The notes beneath the pieces are model-generated. The model saw only the letters and a list, made by a program, of their open reading frames with translations. It had not been told where the DNA came from and searched no databases. The position numbers were made by a program, and so were the translations under genes. Shown piece by piece: positions 39,921 to 48,309 of a DNA stretch of 64,000 bases. This DNA comes from Mantis religiosa. Taxonomy: Eukaryota; Arthropoda; Insecta; Mantodea; Mantidae. The stretch spans positions 114,126,972-114,190,971 of the forward strand of contig CM060958.1 in assembly GCA_030765055.1 (NCBI GenBank), written 5' to 3'. How positions within the stretch are numbered: position 1 is the stretch's first letter; each line of letters starts with the position of its first letter.

Positions 39921-41050
39921 AAAAATCTATTTTAAGATGGTATGAATCCACCTGCAACCCTTTTATTTATTGGCCACCACCCTAACCATTCGGCTAAGAA
40001 ATGGCTTGCTAGAGCATTGGTAAAATATTTCTCTTAAAGCGCTAGAGTACTGTTGGAATAAAAACTGAATCCTTAATTGAATAGAGAAAAACTTGAAGAG
40101 ATTCGAACCCAGGACCATTTCGCGAGGGTCGGTCACGGTAACCATTGCGCTACGAGCGTTGTTGCCTATATCTGTTTTGATGTGATATTTATCGTCTGTT
40201 TTAGGACTATAAAGGTGAAAAATCTACTTTTAGATGGCAGGAATCGAACCTGCAACCCTTTGAATTATTGGCCACCACCCTAACCATTCGGCTAAGAAAT
40301 GACTTGCTAGAGCATTGGTAAAGTATTTCTCTTATAGCGCTAGAGTACTGTTGGAATAAAAACTGAATCTTTAATTGAATAGAGAAAAAACTTGAAGAGA
40401 TTCGAACCGAGGACCTTTTCGCGAGAGTCGGTCGCGGTAACCATTGCGCTACAAGCGTTGTTGCTGATATCTGTTTTAATCTGATATTTATCCTCTGCTT
40501 TAGAAGGACTATAATGATGAAAAATCTATTTTTCGATGGTAGGATTCGAACCTGCAACCCTTTGAATTATTGGGCACCACCCTAACCATTCGGCTAATAG
40601 ATGGCTTGCTAGACCATTGGTAAAGTATTTCTCTTATAGCGCTAGAGTACTGTTGGAATAAAAACTGAATCCTTAATTGAATAGAGAAAATACTTGAAGA
40701 GATTCGAACCCGGGACCTGTTCGCGAGAGTCGGTCACGGTAACCATTGCGCTACAAGAGTTGTTGCTGATATCTGTTTTAATTTGATATTTATCCTCTGC
40801 TTTAGAAGGACTATAAAGATGAAAAATCTATTTTTCGATGGTAGGATTCGAACCTACAACCCTTTGAACAATTGGCCACCACCCTAACCATTCGGCTAAT
40901 AGATGGCTTGCTAGACAATTGGTAAAGAATTTCTCTTATAGCGCTAGAGTGTTGTTGGAATAAAAACTGAATCCTTAATTGAATAGAGAAAAAACTTGAA
41001 GAGATTCGAACACAGGACCTTTCCGTGACAGTCGGTCACGGTAACCATTG
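39921..41050. repeat. Diverged units shared with the end of the window
   Basis: About four units. 39,942 has ccacctgcaaccctttt (one base lost in the B box), which occurs again near 63,463. 40,290-40,570 matches 63,508-63,788 at offset 23,218 (markers gaaccgaggacc, ggtcgcgg, cttgctagagcattgg). A 3-base loss lies near 40,200 (tgttttaggactat). 40,680-41,000 holds gaacccgggacctg and gaacaattgg, which I see nowhere else. Confidence 0.75.
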
Positions 41051-41592
41051 CGCTACAAGCGTTGTTGCCGATATATGTTTTGATATGATATTTATCGGCT
41101 GTTTTAGAAGGACTATAAAGATGAAAAATGTATTTTTAGATGGTAGGAATCGTACCTGCAACCCTTTGAATTATTGGCCACCACCCTAACCATTCGGCTA
41201 ATAGATGGCTTGCTAGACCATTGGTAAAGTATTTCTCTTATAGCGCTAGAGTATTGTTGGAATAAAAACTGAATCTTTAATTGAATAGAGAAAAAACTTG
41301 AAGAGATTCGAACCCAGGACCTTTTCGTGACAGTCGGTCACGGTAACCATTGCGCTACAAGCGTTGTTGCTGATATGTGTTTTGATCTGATATTTATCGT
41401 CTGTTTTAGAAGGACTATAAAGATGAAAAATCTATTTTTAGATGGTAGGAATCGAACCTGCAACCCTTTGAATTATTGGCCACCACCCTAACCATTCGGC
41501 TAATAGATGGCTTGCTAGAACATTGGTAAAGTATTTCTCTTATAGCGCTAGAGTATTGTTGGAATAAAAACTGAATCCTTAATTGAATAGAG

Positions 41593-41598
41593 AAAAAA
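41593..41598 (-). terminator. T6 Pol III terminator after tRNA-like B
   Basis: The minus strand has TTTTTT directly after the CAAG that closes the acceptor stem of tRNA-like B. Runs of four or more T on the RNA-like strand end Pol III transcription. The run is T5 in some unit subclasses, T6 in most, T7 in another, T4 in units with gaaaacac or gagagaaaac, and broken to T3 in units with gagaaagaac. Confidence 0.75.
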
Positions 41599-41605
41599 CT
41601 TGAAG

Positions 41606-41659
41606 AGATTCGAACCCAGGACCTTTTCGTGACAGTCGGTCACGGTAACCATTGCGCTA
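41606..41659 (-). promoter_or_regulatory. Internal Pol III promoter (A and B boxes) of tRNA-like B
   Basis: The A box TAGCGCAATGG and B box GGTTCGAATCT match the eukaryotic type 2 Pol III promoter consensus (TRGYNNANNNG and GGTTCGANTCC), with one mismatch at the B-box end. The same pair recurs in most of the ~212 units. One subclass has a damaged B box, where GGTTCGA becomes GTGTCGA or similar, for example near 321, 12,988 and 57,895. Others carry single substitutions (gattaaaac, gattagaac, gattccaac, gattcaaac on the plus strand). Confidence 0.8.
41629..41643 (-). other. GTGAC/GTCAC hairpin in tRNA-like B
   Basis: A perfect 5-bp inverted repeat with a 5-nt loop (GTGAC-CGACT-GTCAC on the minus strand) occupies the place of the anticodon arm. 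It is kept in many units but altered in others (gcgagagtcggtcac, gtgacagcccgtcac), where the stem is reduced. A competing GACC/GGTC pairing closes a wider 14-nt loop. Confidence 0.7.
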
Positions 41660-41666
41660 CAAGCGT

Positions 41667-41739
41667 TGTTGCCGATATATGTTTTGATCTGATATTTATC
41701 GTCTGTTTTAGAAGGACTATAAAGATGAAAAATCTATTT
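41667..41739 (-). promoter_or_regulatory. Spacer upstream of tRNA-like B, with TATA-like and CAA motifs
   Basis: This 73-bp AT-rich spacer lies 5' of tRNA-like B on the minus strand. GATAAATATC (41,691-41,700) falls about 25-34 nt before the tRNA-like start, and CAACAA (41,666-41,671) lies at that start. In plant nuclear tRNA genes, TATA-like sites near -30 and CAA start motifs within -10 assist Pol III. The spacer is AT-rich, so chance occurrence is possible. It also contains the T5 run and the motif agaaggactataaagatg, which looks like a bacterial start site but has no coding region behind it. Confidence 0.4.
41728..41732 (-). terminator. T5 Pol III terminator after tRNA-like A
   Basis: The minus strand reads TTTTT shortly after the T arm of tRNA-like A, separated from it by CATCTAA and AAATAGA. 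A T5 run is a plausible Pol III stop. Units with gatgaaaagtct keep only T4, and units with gataataaatct or gatgataaatct lose the run at this spot. Confidence 0.6.
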
Positions 41740-41811
41740 TTAGATGGTAGGAATCGAACCTGCAACCCTTTGAATTATTGGCCACCACCCTAACCATTCG
41801 GCTAATAGATG
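41740..41811 (-). pseudogene. tRNA-like sequence A (representative copy)
   Basis: On the minus strand this region has an A box TAGCCGAATGG (41,794-41,804) and a B box GGTTCGATTCC (41,750-41,760), with 5' ends 44 nt apart, the spacing of a class I tRNA. The T arm is GCAGG-TTCGATT-CCTAC with one C-A mismatch. The flanks that should form the acceptor stem read CATCTAT and CATCTAA, which are near-identical rather than complementary, so there is no acceptor stem. No clean 5-bp anticodon stem forms around AATAATTCAAAG. The stretch AATTCAAAGG followed by GGTTCGA resembles the 3' half of eukaryotic tRNA-Arg(UCU), judged from memory. It is most likely a tRNA-derived pseudogene or SINE-head-like element that keeps its internal promoter. 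Confidence 0.82.
41750..41804 (-). promoter_or_regulatory. Internal Pol III promoter (A and B boxes) of tRNA-like A
   Basis: The A box TAGCCGAATGG and the B box GGTTCGATTCC, a perfect consensus B box, sit at tRNA-like spacing on the minus strand. Variants elsewhere include aatccaacc, aatagaacc and a one-base loss giving aatccacctgc (plus strand, near 39,945 and 63,460). Confidence 0.8.
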
Positions 41812-41892
41812 ACTTGCTAGACGATTGGTAAAGTATTTCTCTTATAGCGCTTGAGTATTGTTGGAATAAAAACTGAATCTTTAATTGAATAG
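41812..41892 (-). promoter_or_regulatory. Spacer upstream of tRNA-like A, with TATAA and CAA motifs
   Basis: On the minus strand this spacer precedes tRNA-like A. GCTATAAG puts TATAA at 41,842-41,846, about 31-35 nt before the tRNA-like start, and a CAA lies 3-5 nt before it (41,814-41,816). Both positions resemble plant tRNA gene upstream regions. Most copies also carry the 8-bp palindrome TAGCGCTA; this one has GCGCTTGA. The remainder is AT-rich and ends in the A run that is the next terminator. Confidence 0.4.
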
Positions 41893-43840
41893 AGAAAAAA
41901 CTTGAAGAGATTCGAACCCAGGACCTTTTCGTGACAGTCGGTCACGGTAACCATTGCGCTACCAGAGTTGTTGCCGATATATGTTTTGATCTGATATTTA
42001 TCGTCTGTTTTAGAAGGACTGTAAAGATCAAAAATCTATTTTTAGATGGTAGGAATCGAACCTGCAACCCTTTGAATTATTGGCCACCACCCTAACCATT
42101 CGGCTAAGAAATGGCTTGCTAGACCATTAGTAAAATATTTCTCTTATAGCGCTAGAGTACTGTTGGAATAGAAACTGAATCTTTAATTGAATAGAGAAAA
42201 AAATTGAAGAGATTCGAACGCAGGACCTTTTCGTGACAGTCGGTCACGGTAACCATTGCGCTACAAGCGTTGTTGCCGATATATGTTTTGATCTGATATT
42301 TATCGTCTGTTTTAGAAGGACTATAAAGATGAAAAATCTATTTTTAAATGGTAGAAATCGAACTTGCAACCCTTTGAATTATTGGCGACCACCCTAACCA
42401 TTTGGCTAAAAAATGGCTTGCTAGACCATTGGTAAAATATTTCTCTTATAGCGCTAGAGTACTGTTGGAATAGAAACTGAATCTTTAATTGAATAGAGAA
42501 AAAAATTGAAGAGATTCGAACCCAGGTCCTTTTCGCGAGAGTCGATCACGGTAACCATTGCGCTACAAGCGTTGTTGTCGATATATGTTTTGATCTGATA
42601 TTTATCGTCTGTTTTAGAAGGACTATAAAGATAATAAATCTATTTTTAAATGCTGGGAATCGAACTTGCAACCCTTTGAATTATTGGCCACCACCCTAAC
42701 CATTCGGCTAAGAAATGGCTTGCAAGACCATTGGTAAAGTATTTCTCTTATAGCGCTAGAGTATTGTTGGAATAAAAACTGAATCTTTATTTGAATAGAG
42801 AAAAAAACTTGAAGAGATTCGAACACAGGACCTTTTCGTGACAGTCGGTCACGGTAACCATTGCGCTACAAGCGTTACTGCCGATATGTGTTTTGATCTG
42901 ATATTTATCGTCTGTTTTAGAAGGACTATAAAGATGAAAAACCTACTTTTAGATGGTAGGAATCGAACCTGCAACTCTTTGAATTATTGGCCACCACCCT
43001 AACCATGCGGCTAAGAAATGGCTTGCTAGACCATTGGTAAAATATTTCTCTTATAGCGCTAGAGTACTGTTGGAATAAAAACTGAATCTTTAATTGAATA
43101 GAGAAAACACTTGAAGAGATTCGAACCCAGGTCCTTTTCGCGAGAGTCGGTCACGGTAACCATTGCGCTACGAGCGTTGTTGCCGATATATGTTTTGATC
43201 TGATATTTATCCTCTGCTTTACAAGGACTATAATGATGAAAAATCTATTTTTCGATGGTAGGATTCGAACCTGCAACCCTTTGAATTATTGGCCACCACC
43301 CAAACCATTCGGCTAATAGATGGCTTGTTAGACCATTGGTAAAGTATTTCTCTTATAGCGCTAGAGTATTTTTGGAAGAAAAACTGAATCTTTAATTGAA
43401 TAGAGAAAAAACTTGAAGAGATTCGAACCCAAGACCTTTTCGTGACAGTCGGTCACGGCACCCATTGCGATACAACCGTTGTTGCCGATATATGTTTTGA
43501 TCTGATATTTATCGTCTGTTTTAGAAGGACTATAAAGGTGAAAAATCTATTTTTAGATGGTAGGAATCGAACCTGCAACCCTTTGAATTATTGGCCACCA
43601 CCCTAACCATTCGGCTAATAGATGGCTTGCTAGACCATTGGTATAGTATTTCTCTTATAGCGCTAGAGTATTGTTGGAATAAAAACTGCATATTTAATTG
43701 AATAGAGAAAAAACTTGAAGAGATTCCAACCCAGGACCTTTTCGTCACAGTCGGTTACGGTAACCATTGCACTACAAGCGTTGTTGCCGATATATGTTTT
43801 GATCTGATATTTATCGTCTGTTTTAGAAGGACTATAAAGA

Positions 43841-46800
43841 TGATAAATCTACTTTTAGATGGTAGGAATCGAACCTGCAACCCATTGAATTATTGGCCAC
43901 CACCCTAACCATTCGGCTAATACATGGCTTGCTAGACCATTGGTAAAGTATTTCTCTTATAGCGCTAGAGTATTGTTGGAATAAAAACTGAATCTTTAAT
44001 TGAATAGAGAAAAAACTTGAAGAGATTCGAACCCAGGACCTTTTCGTGACAGTCGGTCACGGTAACCATTGCGCCACAAGCGTTGTTGCCGATATATGTT
44101 TTGATCTGATATTTATCGTCTGTTTTAGAAGGATTATAAAGATGAAAAATCTATTTTTAGATGGTAGGTATCGAACCTGCAACCCTTTGACTTATTGGCC
44201 ACCACCCTAACCATTCGGCTAAGAAATGGCTTGCTAGACCATTGGTAAAGTATTTCTCTTATAGCGCTAGAGTATTGTTGGAATAAAAACTGAATCTTTA
44301 TTTGAATAGAGAAAAAAACTTGAAGAGATTCGAACACAGGACCTTTTCGTGACAGTCGGTCACGGTAACCATTGCGCTACAAGCGTTGTTGCTGATATCT
44401 GTTTTGATCTAATATTTATCGTCTGTTTTAGAAGGACTATAAAGATGAAAAATGTACTTTTAGATGGTAGGAATCGAACCTGCAACTCTTTGAATTATTG
44501 GCCACCACCCTAACCATTCGGCTAAGAAATGGCTTGCTAGACCATTGGTAAAATATTTCTCTTATAGCGCTAGAGTACTGTTGGAATAAAAACTGAATCT
44601 TTAATTGAATAGAGAAAACACTTGAAGAGATTCGAACACAGGTCCTTTTCGCGAGAGTCGGTCACGGTAACCATTGCGCTACGAGCGTTGTTGCCGATAT
44701 ATGTTTTGATCTGATATTTATCCTCTGCTTTACAAGGACTATAATGATGAAAAACTATTTTTCGATGGTAGGATTCGAACCTGCAACCCTTTGAATTATT
44801 GGCCACCACCCTAACCATTCGGCTAATAGATGGCTTGGTAGACCATTGGTAAAGTATTTCTCTTATAGCGCTAGAGTATTTTTGGAATAAAAACTGAATC
44901 TTTAATTGAATAGAGAAAAAACTTGAAGAGATTCGAACCCAAGACCTTTTCGTGACAGTCGGTCACGGCACCCATTGCGATACAACCGTTGTTGCCGATA
45001 TATGTTTTGATCTGACATTTATCGTCTGTTTTAGAAGGACTATAAAGGTGAAAAATCTATTTTTAGATGGTAGGAATCGAACCTGCAACCCTTTGAATTA
45101 TTGGCCACCACCCTAACCATTCGGCTAATAGATGGCTTGCTAGACCATTGGTATAGTATTTCTCTTATAGCGCTAGAGTATTGTTGGAATAAAAACTGAA
45201 TCTTTAATTGAATAGAGAAAAAACTTGAACAGATTCAAACCCAGGTCCTTTTCGCGTGAGTCGGTCACGGTAACCATTGCGCTCAAAGCGTTCTTGCTTA
45301 CATCTGTTTTAATCTGATATATATCCTCTGCTTTAAAAGGACTATAGAGATGAAAAATCTATTTTTATATGGTAGGAATCGAACCTGCAACCCTTTGAAT
45401 TATTGGCCACCACCCTAACCATTCGGCTAATAGATGACTTGCTAGACGATTGGTAAAGTATTTCTCTTATAGCGCTAGAGTACTGTTGGAATAAAAACTG
45501 AATCTTTAATTGAATAGAGAAAAAACTTGCAGAGATTCGAGCCCAGGACCTTTTCGTGACAGTCGGTCACGGTAACCATTGCGCTACAAGCGTTGTTGCC
45601 GATGTATGTTTTGATCTGATGTTTATCGTCTGTTTTAGAAGGACTATAAAGATGAAAAATCTATTTTTAGATGGTAGGAATCGAACCTGCAACCCTTTGA
45701 ATTACTGGCCACCACCCTAACCATTCGGCTAACAAATGGTTTGCTAGACCATTCGTAAAGTATTCTTCTTATACCGCTAGAGTACCCTTGGAATAAAAAC
45801 TGAATGTTTAATTGAATGGAGAAAAAACTTGACGAGATTCGACACAGGACCCCTTCGCGACAGTCGGTCACGCTAACCTTTGCGCTACAAGCGTTGTTGC
45901 TGATAACTCTTTTAATCTGATATTTATCCTCTGCTTTAGAAGGACTATAAAGATGAAAAATCTATTTTTAGATGGTATGAATCCAACCTGCAACCCTTTG
46001 AATTATTGGCCACCACCCTAACCATTCGGCTTGCTAGACCATTGGTAAAGTGTTTCTCTTATAGCGCTAGAGTATTGTTGGAATAAAAACTGAATCTTTA
46101 TTTGAATAGAGAAAAAACTAGAAGAGATTCGAACCCAGGACCTTTTCGTGACAGCCCGTCACGGTAACCATTGCGCTACAAGCGTTGTTGCCGATGTATG
46201 TTTTGATCTGATATTTATCGTCTGTTTTAGATGGACTATAAAGATGAAAAATCTATTTTTAAATGGTAGAAATCGAACTTGCAACCCTTTGAATTATTGG
46301 CGACCACCCTAACCATTCGGCTAATAGATGGCTTGCTAGACCATTGGTAAAGTATTTCTCTTATAGCGCTAGAGTATTGTTGGAATAAAAACTGAATCCT
46401 TAATTTAATAGAGAAAGAACTTGAGGAGATTCGAACCCAGGACCTTTTCGTGACAGTCGGTCACGGTAACCATTGCGCTACAAGCGTTGTTGCCAATATA
46501 TGTTTTAATCTGATATTTATCGTCTGTTTTAGAAGGACTATAAAGATGAAAAATCTATTTTTAGATGGTAGGAATCGAACCTGCAACCCTTTGAATTATT
46601 GGCCACCAAACTAACCATTCGGCTATTAGATGACTTGCTAGACCATTGGTAAAGTATTTCTCTTATAGCGCTGTAGTATTGTTGGAATAAAACCTGAATA
46701 TTTACTTGAATAGAGAAAAAACTTGAAGAGATTCGAACCCAGGACCTTTTCGTGACAGTCGGTCACGGTAACCATTGCGCTACAAGCGTTGTTGCCGATA

Positions 46801-48309
46801 TATGTTTTGATCTGATATTTATCGTCTGTTTTAGAAGGACTATAAAGATGAAAAATCTATTTTTAGATGGTAGGAATCGAACCTGCAACCCTTTGAATTA
46901 TTGGCCACCACCCTAAACATTCGGCTAATAGATGGCTTGCTAGACCATTAGTAAAGTATTTCTCTTATAGCGCTAGAGTATTGTTGGAATAAAAACTGAA
47001 TCTTTAATTGAATAGAGAAAAAACTTGAAGAGATTCGAACGCAGGACCTTTTCGTGACAGTCGGTCACGGTAACCATTGCGCTACAAGCGTTGTTGCCGA
47101 TATATGTTTTGATCTGATATTTATCGTCTGTTTTAGAAGGACTATAAAGATGAAAAATCTATTTTTAAATGGTAGAAATCGAACTTGCAACCCTTTGAAT
47201 TATTGGCGACCACCCTAACCATTTGGCTAAAAAATGGCTTGCTAGACCATTGGTAAAATATTTCTCTTATAGCGCTAGAGTACTGTTGGAATAGAAACTG
47301 AATCTTTAATTGAATAGAGAAAAAAATTGAAGAGATTCGAACCCAGGTCCTTTTCGCGAGAGTCGATCACGGTAACCATTGCGCTACAAGCGTTGTTGTC
47401 GATATATGTTTTGATCTGATATTTATCGTCTGTTTTAGAAGGACTATAAAGATAATAAATCTATTTTTAAATGCTGGGAATCGAACTTGCAACCCTTTGA
47501 ATTATTGGCCACCACCCTAACCATTCGGCTAAGAAATGGCTTGCTAGACCATTGGTAAAGTATTTCTCTTATAGCGCTAGAGTATTGTTGGGATAAAAAC
47601 TGAATCTTTATTTGAATAGAGAAAAAAACTTGAAGAGATTCGAACACAGGACCTTTTCGTGACAGTCGGTCACGGTAACCATTGCGCTACAAGCGTTACT
47701 GCCGATATGTGTTTTGATCTGATATTTATCGTCTGTTTTAGAAGGACTATAAAGATGAAAAACCTACTTTTAGATGGTAGGAATCGAACCTGCAACTCTT
47801 TGAATTATTGGCCACCACCCTAACCATGCGGCTAAGAAATGGCTTGCTAGACCATTGGTAAAATATTTCTCTTATAGCGCTAGAGTACTGTTGGAATAAA
47901 AACTGAATCTTTAATTGAATAGAGAAAACACTTGAAGAGATTCGAACCCAGGTCCTTTTCGCGAGAGTCGGTCACGGTAACCATTGCGCTACGAGCGTTG
48001 TTGCCGATATATGTTTTGATCTGATATTTATCCTCTGCTTTACAAGGACTATAATGATGAAAAATCTATTTTTCGATGGTAGGATTCGAACCTGCAACCC
48101 TTTGAATTATTGGCCACCACCCAAACCATTCGGCTAATAGATGGCTTGTTAGACCATTGGTAAAGTATTTCTCTTATAGCGCTAGAGTATTTTTGGAAGA
48201 AAAACTGAATCTTTAATTGAATAGAGAAAAAACTTGAAGAGATTCGAACCCAAGACCTTTTCGTGACAGTCGGTCACGGCACCCATTGCGATACAACCGT
48301 TGTTGCCGA
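43841..48309. repeat. Copy of the 34.8-39.3 kb block
   Basis: Partner of the 34.8-39.9 kb block at offset about 9,043. Its first 2.6 kb recurs near 55.9-58.5 kb (offset 12,059), and 46,440-48,400 recurs at 59,104-61,064 (offset 12,664). The two offsets differ by 605 bp, two units, so the later copy has two extra units between these parts. Confidence 0.85.

Larger units (their letters stand above)
41596..41666 (-). pseudogene. tRNA-like sequence B (representative copy)
   Basis: Read on the minus strand, this 71-nt stretch has an A box TAGCGCAATGG (41,649-41,659) and a B box GGTTCGAATCT (41,606-41,616). Their 5' ends are 43 nt apart, as in a class I tRNA. The 5' end CGCTTG pairs with the 3' end CAAGT, giving a 4-5 bp acceptor stem in the right place. 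The D stem is short (about 3 bp). The T stem has only about 3 of 5 pairs, around the loop TTCGAAT. Where the anticodon arm should be there is a perfect GTGAC/GTCAC hairpin with a 5-nt loop instead of 7 nt, so no anticodon can be named with confidence. A T6 run overlaps its 3' end. It is best seen as a tRNA-derived Pol III unit rather than a decoding tRNA. The GCGCAATGG D-arm recalls eukaryotic tRNA-Arg, from memory only. Confidence 0.85.
41593..41894 (-). repeat. Representative 302-bp unit, close to consensus
   Basis: This unit runs from the first base of one A6 run (41,593) to the base before the next one (41,895). In plus-strand order it holds the T6 terminator complement, tRNA-like B (41,596-41,666), a 73-bp AT-rich spacer, tRNA-like A (41,740-41,811), and an ~83-bp AT-rich spacer. 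It was chosen because nearly every base agrees with the commonest state elsewhere. The exceptions are subclass markers: gatgacttg instead of gatggcttg near 41,808, gacgattgg near 41,820, and gcgcttgag near 41,847. Confidence 0.95.
41051..43840. repeat. Units shared with 50.7, 54.6, 38.0 and 47.1 kb
   Basis: 41,050-42,100 matches about 50,700-51,750 and 54,620-55,670 (markers tgatatgatatttatcggc, gaatcgtacctgc, tagaacattgg). 42,220-43,800 matches 37,997-39,577 (offset 4,223) and about 47,041-48,621 (offset 4,821), including aatgctgggaatcg and gcgttactgccg. Confidence 0.83.

Noticed and set aside
41711..41727. agaaggactataaagatg as a ribosome-binding site plus ATG
   Set aside because: It repeats in nearly every unit, but the frame that follows is very short, and the array is eukaryotic in character.
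41737..41741. Plus-strand T5 run as a Pol III terminator
   Set aside because: No plus-strand A/B box pair lies close upstream; the nearest candidate is the weak plus-strand trace about 200 bp away.
41596..41811. Functional tRNA genes with assignable anticodons
   Set aside because: A lacks an acceptor stem and B lacks a 7-nt anticodon loop. Alternative foldings give different anticodons (for example GUC or GAC in B), so no amino acid can be assigned.
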